A DNA stretch of 64,000 nt from Longicatena caecimuris. GTDB lineage: Bacteria; Bacillota_I; Bacilli_A; Erysipelotrichales; Erysipelotrichaceae. The notes under the pieces were generated by a model, which saw only the letters and a list, made by a program, of their open reading frames with translations, was not told the DNA's origin and did not search any database. Positions within the stretch are counted from its first letter, which is position 1. Each line of letters opens with the position of its first letter. Shown here one piece after another: positions 33,101 through 41,704 of this stretch. The DNA lies in contig NZ_SMBP01000009.1 in the NCBI RefSeq assembly GCF_004341945.1, forward strand, positions 1-64,000, read 5' to 3'. Made by a program: the position numbers and the translations under genes.

Positions 33101-33866
33101 AGCAATGAAGACAAGTGCTAAAAACGTTGATATTAAGTCAGCCGTTAAGTCATCGATCGATAAAGCACTAAATTGGATAGGTGACAGTGCTAAAAAAACA
33201 GCAGAAAGCCGTGGTAAGAGCATGATGTTAGGCATGTCAAATGGTACAAAAAAGGTTAGTATCAAATCAGCCGTAGAAACAACTGTGAATAAAGCAACAT
33301 CATGGCTCAAGGGGCTCAAAAATTTATCTCCAACATGGGGTAAGGACATGATGTCCGGAATGTCTGAGGGGATGCGTAATGCTACCTATTTAGTGTCAAA
33401 TGCAGCGAGCAATGCAGCAAACATCATATCACAGTGGTTACACTTCTCCCGCCCAGACGTTGGGCCGTTACGTGAGTATGAGAAGTGGATGCCGGATATG
33501 ATGCAAGGGCTATCCAGTACTCTGGAATCAAGCACGCCTACCTTTATCAATAGAGTAAAAACTCTTGCTACATCTATGTCTAGTGCTATGCAGGCATCTT
33601 TACAAGAGCCTACGATAGCGTTTGCTGGAGAGCAGTCATTGAACGTTCAGCACGAATGGAAGGAAGAACATCAAAGTAAAGAAGCATCGTTGAAAGATGT
33701 GATTGATGAAATCAAAAACTTGAAACAGAAGTTTGACGAAATTAAGCAGGCTGTAGAAAACAAGGACACGGATGTTTATATGGATAGTGAGAAAGTAACA
33801 AAAAAAGTAGTTGATAACGTAAACAAGGACACACGTAAAAACGGTAAGTGTCCTATCGACATGTAG
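30120..33866 (+). CDS. Tail tape measure protein
   Basis: 1248 residues; sets tail length and is ejected during infection. Residues about 1-230 are coiled coil, about 230-440 contain hydrophobic/transmembrane stretches (TIFSLIFPLVSRGIMALG, LSTITGYIAAFISSLFG). From about 545 to 780 a repeat of roughly 33-38 residues carries W-x-x-(I/L)-G about nine times. A second, shorter tryptophan repeat (GKAWKGI, STWNGL, EVWGDI, DKWDDL) lies at about 880-950. Glycine-rich linker at about 495-505. No peptidase domain seen. Confidence 0.93.
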   Translation: MGATSAGSIQMDLEVKSDLDEDIQAEARKLADRIRKQVDSMSGDMFKNLRQSLVASLDKMTEAVKSCLDRTKLEMRAFVEQMASMVKQMSGVQMPYQRAEDQSVPKAATAKSNPVRGPPSLSVRKPKIKFDPQFDTEIFKQKYMELEEMMDMYDNQILAKQAERKKVLETFTPNMNATAEETLNKQVMALDMQITKLQDAAERTNITLSAMDRQMATTSMSSVQASGRFAKFKSVLLGFAIGGSTGSMKRLNSVIGSLGSKFMTSTRAGSKLSGVINKFPISSSLATAGLKRLSSSMLSLASQGIYKLGQGLKNAGKHLVSFTAKLLGLNSSSKKASSGIGHASMGIGRLIKSFTIFSLIFPLVSRGIMALGQNLGATLMTNTAFANSLNQIRSNLATAFTPIFNAIMPALNALMSALSTITGYIAAFISSLFGKSYDSTKQATAGIYAAKDAMGAYGSSADKASKATEKARRSLMGFDEINKLDDKDSASGGDGGGSSKAPVYTPTDPNQNVVNKWVKKLKDLWSKGDYAGIGKVIGQQVNKAVTSFTKWISWDNVGTQITAFMTGFCELFNSLVKTINWKNIGKMFGTGINTIAKTIQLLMEGVNWGNIGKAIALGLNGLVHEVDWDNLGRTIGAYFQARINALYGFVTTANWEGTGSALANGVMGLVNKINWVTLGKTLGTGLSGLITTINNIITGIDWVSIGTKFGNGLNSFLRSVKWANAGKTLSNGLNSALKLLITTIATFDWVKLGQSIADFLCNINWIGLLAKLALIIGQAIVGLTKTILGFVAQLAKNIGEGFFNGLKEFFSNPIDWIKTNIVDPFINGIKDLFGIHSPSTVMVEIGGYLIQGLLNGIKSAVTGLIGLIPSIFGGIGKAIGGIWDGIKTTAGKAWKGITTTISSTWNGLKTKAGEVWGDIKKGISDKWDDLKEGAGKTWEGIKSTVCEKLGLTKEGVAADTKTMFNTMSSIGDDIKNVVGNKSKSTADKFGENMKAMKTSAKNVDIKSAVKSSIDKALNWIGDSAKKTAESRGKSMMLGMSNGTKKVSIKSAVETTVNKATSWLKGLKNLSPTWGKDMMSGMSEGMRNATYLVSNAASNAANIISQWLHFSRPDVGPLREYEKWMPDMMQGLSSTLESSTPTFINRVKTLATSMSSAMQASLQEPTIAFAGEQSLNVQHEWKEEHQSKEASLKDVIDEIKNLKQKFDEIKQAVENKDTDVYMDSEKVTKKVVDNVNKDTRKNGKCPIDM

Positions 33867-33877
33867 GAGGTGCAGAC

Positions 33878-34234
33878 ATGGCAATATTGACAGCAAACGG
33901 TGTGGCTTTGTCTGCACCTGTATCTATTAAGACAGACGACGAAATCATTTGGTCCAGCAATACCGGACGAGTGGCCAACGGTGACATGGAAGGTGATGTT
34001 GTCAAAGAAAAGAAGACATTAACCATCGAGTGGGGGTTACTCCAGGAGCCGGAAATGGAGAAAATCAAAAACAATGTAATTGCTGGATATTTTCCGTTGA
34101 TTTTTAATGGTGGAGGCGGTGCAGGTTTTACTATCGAGTCTTATCGCGGAACACTGAGTGCAGAACATATAGGAGAATTAGACGATGGAATCTATTGGTA
34201 TAGAAAAGCAACCGTAAAAGTAGTACAAAAATAG
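33878..34234 (+). CDS. Phage tail protein, DUF6711-like
   Basis: 118 residues from ATG 33878 (AGGAGGTG). LTANGVALSAPVSIKTDDEIIWSS, IEWGLLQEPEMEKI and GAGFTIESYRGTLS form a small beta-sandwich-like protein found between tape measure and tail-tip genes, possibly a distal tail adaptor. Confidence 0.65.
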   Translation: MAILTANGVALSAPVSIKTDDEIIWSSNTGRVANGDMEGDVVKEKKTLTIEWGLLQEPEMEKIKNNVIAGYFPLIFNGGGGAGFTIESYRGTLSAEHIGELDDGIYWYRKATVKVVQK

Positions 34235-34244
34235 GAGGAAACTT

Positions 34245-34616
34245 ATGAAATTAAAAAATAAACAAATTTTAGAAGCACAGCAGGCACTAGGCAAATTATT
34301 AAATACCAACTTGCCTGTCAAGCAGGCTTATCATATTAAAAAAACATTAGCATCTATCAAAAAACAGATTATGTTTATTGATGAGCAACGCAAAGATATG
34401 ATCAAAAAGTATGGTGTGGAAAAAGAAGATGGTAACTTTGAAATTCCTGTTGATGAAAAAGAAAAACGCGAAAATTTTTTTACTGAATACGAGAGTTTGC
34501 TTGAAATTGAAGAGGAAATTGATGTTCGTAAGTTGACATTGGATGACTTAGAACGTGTAGAACTAACGGCGAATGAAATCGAAACAATCGAATTTATGAT
34601 TGAAGTATCTGAGTAA
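34245..34616 (+). CDS. Phage protein, DUF1617-like
   Basis: 123 residues, helical: LKNKQILEAQQALGKLLNTNLPVKQAYHIKK then a charged C-terminal half. Resembles DUF1617-type tail-region proteins. AGGAGG precedes the ATG. Role unknown. Confidence 0.6.
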   Translation: MKLKNKQILEAQQALGKLLNTNLPVKQAYHIKKTLASIKKQIMFIDEQRKDMIKKYGVEKEDGNFEIPVDEKEKRENFFTEYESLLEIEEEIDVRKLTLDDLERVELTANEIETIEFMIEVSE

Positions 34617-34634
34617 ACATAGGGAGGTGGTAAG

Positions 34635-37600
34635 ATGATAACCACATCCGATAAATACAAGACAGCTGTAAATAAATCTGGTAGACACTTCAGGTGTAAG
34701 ATAGACATAGGTGGTATTACATACACCGGTATTAAAGGATTAAAAATAAAAGGTGGTACAAACTCTAGTGATGAGATTACGTTTGGAGATACAGTATCAT
34801 CTTTCATGGAATTTACCCTTACTGACGTACCTAAAAACACACTTCTCAAAGGTAAGAAAGCCATCCTCTACATCGGTCTTGATCTTATTGATGGCACTAC
34901 TGAGTGGATAAAAAAAGGTGTTTATCACCTCGAAAAACCTATTAAAACAGGTGAGTATATAAAAATCACCGCATATGACAATTTTAGCCTTTGCAACAAA
35001 GGCTTTTTTACCGACCTAAAAGGTAACCAAAAAATTAAGACAATTTTGGATGATCTGTGCAAAAAAATCGGTATTACGTTTGCTGGTGGTGCTGATGATG
35101 TATCTTATAATGTAGATAAGTTAAAAGGTATGACCATGCGTGAGGCAGTCGGTGTATTGGCTGCATACTGTGGCAAAAATGCCATCATGGATAGTAATGG
35201 TAACTTAAAATTTGTTTGGTACACTGATACTAAAATATCTATATCACCATCGCGTTATGCCGATCCACTAGAAACGGCCGAGGATGATACATATATAAAC
35301 CGTTTAGATTGCGCTATTGAAAACGAAAAATCTTTATCTGCAGGTACTGGGATAGGCATATACTTTAGCTGTCCCGGCATGACACAAACAAGGCTTAATA
35401 CTCTATACGATCGTATCAAAGGTTTTACGTATCGTGCATTGACACTTGATTTTAAAATGGCACGTCCAGATATAGAAGCTGGTGATTTGATTAAGGTTGT
35501 TGACAAGGACGGTACCGTGTACAACGTACCTCTAATGGAATATGAATTTAACTGTGATGGTGGGTATTATGGATCTGTAATATCAAAAGGAAAATCAGAA
35601 GAAGAACAGGAAAATGAATACAAAGGTCCATTGCAGACAAAGGTGGAACGCACCTACAGTGATCTAATCAGTACAAAGCAGTTATTGGCAGACAAAATCA
35701 CAGCGTATGAAGGCGAGTTTGAAATCATAAACACTAATTACTTAGAGGTTAATAAAAAGTTCACGGCGATGGAAGCTGAAATTGAAAATCTGGACGTCAC
35801 AGAGCTTACTGCAAAAGTAGCCAAAATCGAAACATCCTACGTATCCAAAGAGTACGTACAAGAGCTATATGCTACTAAAGCAGAGGTGCATGTACTGGAT
35901 GTAGATCTAGAGCGCGTCAACACTCTACTTGCAGGCAGTGTAACAGCAGGTAGCACACAGACAATCGTATTAAACGCTGACAACACAACGATATCCAACG
36001 CATTGATAAAATCAGCCATGATTGATAGCGTAGCAGCTGACAAGGTCACAGCTGGCACCATTGATGCTAGTAGAATCCATTTTAAGTCACAGTCGGGGCG
36101 GTTGGATATTTTTGGCGAGACGCTACAAGTTAGGGATGCCGATCGGGTAAGGGTACAGATAGGTAAGGACGGTACAGGTGATTATGCCTTATCTCAATGG
36201 GACGCCGATGGCAATCTTATGTGGGACAGCCGTGGCGCTAAAGCTGCAGCTATTAAGGATAAGATAATCGTTAATGATATGGTATCTGACAATGCCGGAA
36301 TAGATGGCAAAAAGATAAACATCACGTCGTTGGTCAAGGAGATAAATGATGGGTCTGAGGTAATCACATCCAATCACATATTATATGATGGTAAATCATT
36401 AGATATTGTCTTTGACACCATATCAACAAAAATAGATCATCTAAAAATTGGTGGAAAAAACTTATTATTATATAGTGATGAAAAAGTAACAAATGATCAA
36501 TATTTGATAAAGACTTATACCATGACAGAAAAGATGACATCTGGCGAAGTTTACGCTATCAGAATTTGGGGTAAATTGGGTGAAAATAAAAGCTATTTTA
36601 CTGCATATCTTGATGGTGGTAATACGCAGTTAGCCATACTGACAAAACAAAACGATGGCACTTATGCGGCTACTTTTGATGGTATTGAAGGTAATCTTGC
36701 GAACAGTATTATCTATATATATGTATATGATGGTAATGTTGTAAGTACTAGCACTATTGAAAAAATAAAACTTGAAAAGGGCAACAAATATACAGATTGT
36801 ACACCTGCTCCTGAGGATATCAACAATACTATTAGTGGAGTTGACACAAAAGTAACTGCTGTGACAGAAACTGTTAAATCTCACAGTACTCAGTTAACTG
36901 CACAAGACGGTAAGATTGCTACTTTAATAACAGATACAACGCAAGTCAAAAAAGATATTATAGCCACACAAGGTGAAGTTACAGCCGCCAAAGGAAGCAT
37001 TACAACACTACAAACTAACTATAGTGCGTTAGATCAATCTGTCAAAGGGTTGAGTAGCACAGTAGCTAGTCACACATCAAGTATTACGGATTTTGGTACT
37101 AAAATAACAGCAGTTACCGACAAAGCAACAAAGCTAGAACTGTCTTTGGATGGTTTTAAAACAACCGTCAGTGATACTTATGCAACAAAAACACAGGTAA
37201 CAGCTGTTGATGAAAAATTTGATAACTATAGCACTACTGCAACCATGAATAGTGCTATAAACCAGAAAGCTGGTGAGATAAGTGCGACTATATCAAAAGT
37301 TGAAACAACAGCCAATAGCACAAGCAGTAAATTAACTGAGCTTATTGCGACAGTTGATGGTATCAATGTTACAGTAGCAAAAAAGACAGATAAAGGGACT
37401 ATTATCTCTACGATTAATCAGTCGGCAGAAACAGTAAAAATACAAGCTAATAGACTTGATTTAATAGGTAAAGTTACCATTGGTATGTTAGATATAAATA
37501 CACAATCTATCATCAATGGTGTAAAAAAATGGAGTTATAACAATGATATTACATATATTGATGGCGGAAAAATTTATACAGGTACTATAAATGCAGCACA

Positions 37601-38678
37601 AATTGCCGCCAATGCAGTAACAGCAAGTAAGATCAATGTTAGCTCACTGTCTGCTATTACCGCAAATTTGGGCACGGTAACTGCGGGAAGCTTAACGTCA
37701 AAAACCGTTATCAACGTTACAACAGATTTAACCATCGGTAACAATATCTACATCAATCAAAATACCAAGGGTACAAAGTACATAAAGTTTACGGCAGACA
37801 ATTGGATAAGATCATGGGTATCGTCCGAATGGGAATATATCATAATGGAATCAAGTGGTGTATCATCCATTGGAGCTACAGGTGCCACGAAATCAGCGTC
37901 AGTCAATGCGTTGGTGGTGACGGGTAAAAGTGAAGTGCAAATAAATGGCACAGACAGGATATCTATTAATAGCAATTTCACGGAAGTGAGCTCGGGACTA
38001 TACATGCTTAATGGCGGAATACATTTTAATGCAAATAATAAAAGCGTATATGCTTATGCAACCAACGGGAAAGAATATACACAATTAACATTGCTTAATG
38101 GTGATGATAATTGCGTACTTGGATATGGCACTTATGCTAACAATATTGGTAATCTTAATCTCTATGGTTACAATATAAACCTTACATCCAAAACAGCAAT
38201 TAAAGGTAATAAAGCGTATACCAATACCTCGGATAAACGTCTCAAATATGATATTAGAAATATTGCAGATGAATTAGTTGCGGTGTGGTATGAAATTATG
38301 CCTAAACAATTTAGGTGGCGAGAGATAAATGGTGATGATGGTAAGGTGCATTTTGGTATCATTGCACAAGATTTGATACGTGCCATGGAAAAACATGGAC
38401 TTGATTATCGTGATTATGGTTTTATCAGCAAGTTTACTTTAGGTGAAAACAGTACCGAAGAATATTTAGCAGTAACATATGACTACTATAATATGCTGAC
38501 AAGCATGGCTTTAAGGAAAAATATGATTGATCAAAAAAATATATACGAAAAGTATAATAGACGTCTTGAAACACTTGAAAAACAGCTTGATGATGAAAGA
38601 CAGCTTAGAATTAAAGCTGAACAGAAATTGAATGCCATTATAAGTGGCGAAATTAGAGTACTTTCTAGGACGGTATAA
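34635..38678 (+). CDS. Tail-tip/fibre protein with S74 autochaperone
   Basis: 1347 residues; a host-contacting virion protein. Residues about 1-320 resemble the N-terminal base of Firmicutes tail-associated proteins. A coiled region (about 320-430) and repeated LTAKVAKIETS/VTAVTETVKSHSTQL-type trimeric coiled segments (about 730-950) form the shaft. Near the C-terminus TSDKRLK (S1199, K1204), FGIIAQDL and a terminal coiled coil match the peptidase S74 intramolecular chaperone, which trimerises the fibre and cleaves itself off before the serine. Confidence 0.85.
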   Translation: MITTSDKYKTAVNKSGRHFRCKIDIGGITYTGIKGLKIKGGTNSSDEITFGDTVSSFMEFTLTDVPKNTLLKGKKAILYIGLDLIDGTTEWIKKGVYHLEKPIKTGEYIKITAYDNFSLCNKGFFTDLKGNQKIKTILDDLCKKIGITFAGGADDVSYNVDKLKGMTMREAVGVLAAYCGKNAIMDSNGNLKFVWYTDTKISISPSRYADPLETAEDDTYINRLDCAIENEKSLSAGTGIGIYFSCPGMTQTRLNTLYDRIKGFTYRALTLDFKMARPDIEAGDLIKVVDKDGTVYNVPLMEYEFNCDGGYYGSVISKGKSEEEQENEYKGPLQTKVERTYSDLISTKQLLADKITAYEGEFEIINTNYLEVNKKFTAMEAEIENLDVTELTAKVAKIETSYVSKEYVQELYATKAEVHVLDVDLERVNTLLAGSVTAGSTQTIVLNADNTTISNALIKSAMIDSVAADKVTAGTIDASRIHFKSQSGRLDIFGETLQVRDADRVRVQIGKDGTGDYALSQWDADGNLMWDSRGAKAAAIKDKIIVNDMVSDNAGIDGKKINITSLVKEINDGSEVITSNHILYDGKSLDIVFDTISTKIDHLKIGGKNLLLYSDEKVTNDQYLIKTYTMTEKMTSGEVYAIRIWGKLGENKSYFTAYLDGGNTQLAILTKQNDGTYAATFDGIEGNLANSIIYIYVYDGNVVSTSTIEKIKLEKGNKYTDCTPAPEDINNTISGVDTKVTAVTETVKSHSTQLTAQDGKIATLITDTTQVKKDIIATQGEVTAAKGSITTLQTNYSALDQSVKGLSSTVASHTSSITDFGTKITAVTDKATKLELSLDGFKTTVSDTYATKTQVTAVDEKFDNYSTTATMNSAINQKAGEISATISKVETTANSTSSKLTELIATVDGINVTVAKKTDKGTIISTINQSAETVKIQANRLDLIGKVTIGMLDINTQSIINGVKKWSYNNDITYIDGGKIYTGTINAAQIAANAVTASKINVSSLSAITANLGTVTAGSLTSKTVINVTTDLTIGNNIYINQNTKGTKYIKFTADNWIRSWVSSEWEYIIMESSGVSSIGATGATKSASVNALVVTGKSEVQINGTDRISINSNFTEVSSGLYMLNGGIHFNANNKSVYAYATNGKEYTQLTLLNGDDNCVLGYGTYANNIGNLNLYGYNINLTSKTAIKGNKAYTNTSDKRLKYDIRNIADELVAVWYEIMPKQFRWREINGDDGKVHFGIIAQDLIRAMEKHGLDYRDYGFISKFTLGENSTEEYLAVTYDYYNMLTSMALRKNMIDQKNIYEKYNRRLETLEKQLDDERQLRIKAEQKLNAIISGEIRVLSRTV

Positions 38679-38716
38679 AGCCATCCTTTTGCCATTACAA
38701 AAGGAGAGTGATTAAA

Positions 38717-38986
38717 ATGGCTATGATTACAAACGCAGAAACAACAGAAATCGTAATGACTAATACAATAAAACTGGAAGGTAAAGTGATTAGGGTGCAG
38801 ACATATAAGATTAATAGCGATAATCCAGATAATTACAGTGAAGAAAAGCGTTTTGATTACGGGACTACAGCAGATGACAAGGCAGTATATATGACAAACA
38901 AAGAAGATTTCCGCCAAGCAGAAAGCGCTTTTGAAGATAAGGTTTTTGCTAAAATTGCAGAACTTAAACTACAGAAATCTAAGTAG
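38717..38986 (+). CDS. Small tail-region protein
   Basis: 89 residues from ATG 38717; AAGGAGAG lies upstream and the GTG at 38708 overlaps it. Beta-rich front, helical C-terminus (FRQAESAFEDKVFAKIAEL). Unknown. Confidence 0.65.
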   Translation: MAMITNAETTEIVMTNTIKLEGKVIRVQTYKINSDNPDNYSEEKRFDYGTTADDKAVYMTNKEDFRQAESAFEDKVFAKIAELKLQKSK

Positions 38987-39011
38987 GAGGTGATCCTTAA
39001 ATCTCGTTTCT

Positions 39012-39035
39012 AAGGGTGTACGATAACACCCTTTT
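39012..39035 (+). terminator. Probable terminator before the lysis genes
   Basis: Eight-bp stem AAGGGTGT/ACACCCTT with a 6-base loop; the U tract is short (TTTT), so partial termination is possible. Confidence 0.5.
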
Positions 39036-39068
39036 AATTATGCTAAGAAAGCAGGAAAGAGTGAGGTT

Positions 39069-39476
39069 ATGAAACATATGGATAAAGTATTCAACTCTGC
39101 CGTAGCTGTTATAGCTACGGCATTCACATTTTTATTTGGTGATTGGGATATAGCTATTATCGTATTGATTGGATTTATGGTGTTAGATTATGTTACGGGG
39201 GTATTGGTCGCTTATATCAATAAAAAGATATCAAGTGAGATTGGTCTAAAAGGACTAACAAAGAAATTTATGATTATTTTAATTTTAATTGGAGCAGTCA
39301 TGCTTGATCGTCTGATGAATAACGGTACCTGGATGTTTAGAACATTGGTGTGTTATTTCTATATAGCGAATGAAGGCATTAGCTTGTTAGAAAATGCCGG
39401 AAATTTAGGACTACCTATTCCTAACAGATTAAAGAATGCTTTGGAACAGTTAAGAGAAAAAGAAAGCGAGGAATAA
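39069..39476 (+). CDS. Phage holin (holin_4 / TcdE-like family)
   Basis: 135 residues with hydrophobic segments at about 10-26, 29-50, 68-84 and 93-105. VLDYVTGVLVAYINKKISSEIGLKGLTKKF is the family signature. It permeabilises the membrane for the endolysin encoded next. ATG codons at 39069 and 39078 (MKHM) give a possible dual start differing by two positively chargeable residues, like lambda S107/S105. Confidence 0.88.
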   Translation: MKHMDKVFNSAVAVIATAFTFLFGDWDIAIIVLIGFMVLDYVTGVLVAYINKKISSEIGLKGLTKKFMIILILIGAVMLDRLMNNGTWMFRTLVCYFYIANEGISLLENAGNLGLPIPNRLKNALEQLREKESEE

Positions 39477-39479
39477 TGT

Positions 39480-40283
39480 ATGAAGATAAATGTACATGGT
39501 GGCCACAATAAACTCACACCAGGAGCATACAGTTTACTTGATGAACTGACAGAGGACCGAAAGGTCAAAGACAAGGTAATTAAATCACTTAAATCAGAAG
39601 GACATACAGTATACGATTGCACTGATGATAAAGGTAAGAATGAGGATGCTAATCTTGTGAATATTGTTGAAAAATGCAATGCACATAAGGTTGATATTGA
39701 TGTATCCATTCATCTTAATTGCGGGCGTAATGATAAGAAAGGTGATGGAGATACTGGTGGTGTTGAGGTATATGTGTATGACAAATCAAAAAACTCTCCA
39801 GTAGCATCTGCTGAACGTGTTGCGGCTAATATATCAAAGGCTCTTGGTATTCGTAATCGTGGAGTAAAAGTCAACCCTAATCTTTATGTATTAAGATGCA
39901 CAAATGCGCCGGCGATGCTGATCGAGTGCTGCTTTGTTGACGACAAGGACGACGCAAAATATTGGGATGCAGATAAATGTGCTAGAGCAATCGCAGAGGG
40001 TATTATGGGCAAAAAAATCGAAGAAAAGAAAGCGTCTAACATCAAGGCTGTTGTGGAGTATATGACGGAAAAAGGTGTAAAATGCTACATGAATGTTTAT
40101 GCTAAGGACAAGCTTACTAAATGTAGCGGTCATGGGCGATATAATCAAACACTAACTATCGGTACAGATGGCGCACGCAATTGCTTTTTAAGCTGTAAAG
40201 ACGGACAAGCGTGTGGAAAGAGCCACTGCAAAAAAAAGAAAGGCACGGTGTGCCACGTACGCAATGTAAAAGACCTAAAATAA
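39480..40283 (+). CDS. Endolysin, N-acetylmuramoyl-L-alanine amidase (Amidase_3)
   Basis: 267 residues. The catalytic domain (about 1-175) has HGGHN with H9 at the zinc-binding start, SIHLN with the second histidine, and MLIECCF with the catalytic glutamate. It cleaves the amide between muramic acid and the peptide stem. The C-terminal about 80 residues are cysteine-rich (CSGHGRYN, FLSC, CGKSHC, VCHV), a probable wall-binding domain of unfamiliar type. No signal peptide, so holin-dependent. Confidence 0.9.
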   Translation: MKINVHGGHNKLTPGAYSLLDELTEDRKVKDKVIKSLKSEGHTVYDCTDDKGKNEDANLVNIVEKCNAHKVDIDVSIHLNCGRNDKKGDGDTGGVEVYVYDKSKNSPVASAERVAANISKALGIRNRGVKVNPNLYVLRCTNAPAMLIECCFVDDKDDAKYWDADKCARAIAEGIMGKKIEEKKASNIKAVVEYMTEKGVKCYMNVYAKDKLTKCSGHGRYNQTLTIGTDGARNCFLSCKDGQACGKSHCKKKKGTVCHVRNVKDLK

Positions 40284-40289
40284 CTAAAT

Positions 40290-40325
40290 ATCCCTACTTC
40301 CTTAATTGGAGGTAGGGATTTTTTC
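40290..40325 (+). terminator. Terminator of the late operon
   Basis: A 12-bp stem ATCCCTACTTCC/GGAGGTAGGGAT with a 6-base loop and T tract follows the endolysin stop by 6 bases. The AP2 gene on the other strand ends inside its loop, so it may serve both directions. Confidence 0.9.
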
Positions 40326-40748
40326 TTTTATTTCTTTTAAAATTTTTACTTCGACTTTTTTTCTTGCCGTTACGGCATCTTCATAATTATCGAACCTTCC
40401 TATGTTTATTTTTTTGCCATTGTATCTTATGGAAGCTTGCCATCTTCCACGAGATTTATCCCAATTGACACCAACACATCCAGATTTGTTGTATTTACTT
40501 TTTCCTATTTTGCTAAGTTGCATTTTTGCTATTGCTTTTTCTGTAAACTGATAATGTCGCAATTCTTTTGATTTGCAACCACATGATCTTGATGTCCCCC
40601 TAAGTAAAGAATCTTCCCGAACATATAAAATTTTCCCACAAATACAGCGGCATTTTTGATAAAAATGTTTGTCCATCTTTATTGGTTTATCTTCTAATGC
40701 AGTTAAAAATCCAAATGATTGATTGTTTAGATATTTAGTTTTATTCAT
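40302..40748 (-). CDS. AP2-domain DNA-binding protein with zinc knuckle
   Basis: 148 residues. The first half (FGFLTALEDKP..., CRCICGKILYVREDSLLRGTSRSCGC) is the CxCxCG...SCGC zinc module that heads many phage HNH/AP2 proteins. The second half (SGCVGVNWDKSRGRWQASI...IGRFDNYEDAVTAR) is an AP2 DNA-binding domain. No HNH nuclease motif is visible between them, so it is either a derived homing-endonuclease relic or a regulator. Minus-strand accessory gene after the lysis genes. Confidence 0.78.
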   Translation of the reverse strand: MNKTKYLNNQSFGFLTALEDKPIKMDKHFYQKCRCICGKILYVREDSLLRGTSRSCGCKSKELRHYQFTEKAIAKMQLSKIGKSKYNKSGCVGVNWDKSRGRWQASIRYNGKKINIGRFDNYEDAVTARKKVEVKILKEIKEKIPTSN

Positions 40749-40893
40749 AATTAAGTGTATTATTGCTCTTCATCGTCATTTTTCTTATCCCACACCATCT
40801 CCCACACGATATAAGATATCATGCACAGTTTACAATATTTACCATTATGTTAATTAGCTTTTTTAGTCTATTATCGTTTTGAGGTGATTAAAA
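40749..40893. other. Divergent interval upstream of AP2 and unknown gene
   Basis: AT-rich; should hold promoters for both flanking genes, but I see no clearly matched -35/-10 pair. Confidence 0.4.
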
Positions 40894-41226
40894 ATGATGA
40901 TAGATAAAATGAGGGCGTGGACTATATTAAGATATCATGACTGTGCTTATTTATTGAGTGGCGCTGAAAATGTTGCCAAGGCTCATGATATCAATAAGAT
41001 GATCGAAAAATTAAGCACCGAACAAGGGGGAAGTTTTCGTTGTGAGAGATTGAAAAATAAATTGCATACAAAGTATGCCAATAAAAAAGAAATACACAAA
41101 AGCAACAAAAGTGAAAAAATAACCATCAAATGGAGTGAATATGATACAGCGGAGTTAATCGATTTTAGATATTTATACTTGGTAAAAAACGGTGTATGCG
41201 TTGGAGGATATTATATATATTATTAA
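40894..41226 (+). CDS. Unknown right-end accessory protein
   Basis: 110 residues starting MMIDKMRAWTILRYHDCAYLLSGAEN, with a lysine-rich middle and a tyrosine-rich end (GGYYIYY). TGAGGTG precedes the ATG. No family recognised. Position between lysis genes and attR is typical for lysogenic-conversion genes. Confidence 0.6.
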   Translation: MMIDKMRAWTILRYHDCAYLLSGAENVAKAHDINKMIEKLSTEQGGSFRCERLKNKLHTKYANKKEIHKSNKSEKITIKWSEYDTAELIDFRYLYLVKNGVCVGGYYIYY

Positions 41227-41229
41227 AAA

Positions 41230-41505
41230 GGATGCATGAGCATCCAGAATAATGAGATATGTTGTACACACATATTATATAGCTAGTAGTGTATAAAATC
41301 AGTAAATTGGCTAAAAGTTACCAATATATTGTTATTTTATCAATTATCGAAAGAATAATAAAAAAGTGGAAAATAATTGAATAATTGGAAAAAATTACCA
41401 ATGAAATGTAATGATAAATAAGCTATTATAAATGTGCGGCGAATGCCGTATATATTGCCTGCTGCTCCCTTGGAATAATGAGATATGTTTAAGGGAGGAA
41501 GATAC
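41230..41505 (+). promoter_or_regulatory. Structured leader of the right-end HTH gene
   Basis: Contents: hairpin GGATGC-ATGA-GCATCC (41230-41245); a 17-base direct repeat GAATAATGAGATATGTT near 41250 and near 41475; a small hairpin CGGC-GAAT-GCCG; and CTCCCTT pairing with AAGGGAG across the second repeat copy, which would bury the AGGGAGG ribosome binding site of the next gene. This suggests translational control. Confidence 0.5.
41452..41464. repeat. Left inverted repeat flanking the HTH gene
   Basis: ATATTGCCTGCTG here is the exact reverse complement of 41692-41704, so 13-bp inverted repeats bracket the small HTH gene. Confidence 0.75.
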
Positions 41506-41682
41506 ATGGATGTGAGATCGATAAGAAAACGCAAACGCATAACATTAAAGCGAGTATCCGAATATCTTGATTTGCCTATACCTGTCTACATATATTATGA
41601 GATCATGGGTATTAAATTAATGCATACTGACATATTGATTGATTTATGTGACTTGCTTGGTATAGATTATCATATGCTTTAA
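41506..41682 (+). CDS. Tiny XRE-like HTH protein near attR
   Basis: 58 residues from ATG 41506 (AGGGAGG upstream). SIRKRKRITLKRVSEYLDLPIPVYIYYE is a helix-turn-helix-like start, followed by DILIDLCDLLGIDYHML as in XRE proteins. It could act at the attachment region or as a lysogeny accessory regulator (inference). Confidence 0.6.
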   Translation: MDVRSIRKRKRITLKRVSEYLDLPIPVYIYYEIMGIKLMHTDILIDLCDLLGIDYHML

Positions 41683-41691
41683 TAAATAAAA

Positions 41692-41704
41692 CAGCAGGCA
41701 ATAT
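41692..41704. repeat. Right inverted repeat flanking the HTH gene
   Basis: CAGCAGGCAATAT, exact inverse of 41452-41464, directly abutting the right arm-type sites. Confidence 0.75.

Noticed and set aside
32660-33349. A 229-residue minus-strand frame in the tape measure gene
   Set aside because: Same reason; composition is proline/serine/leucine-rich as expected from the antisense of the helical repeats.
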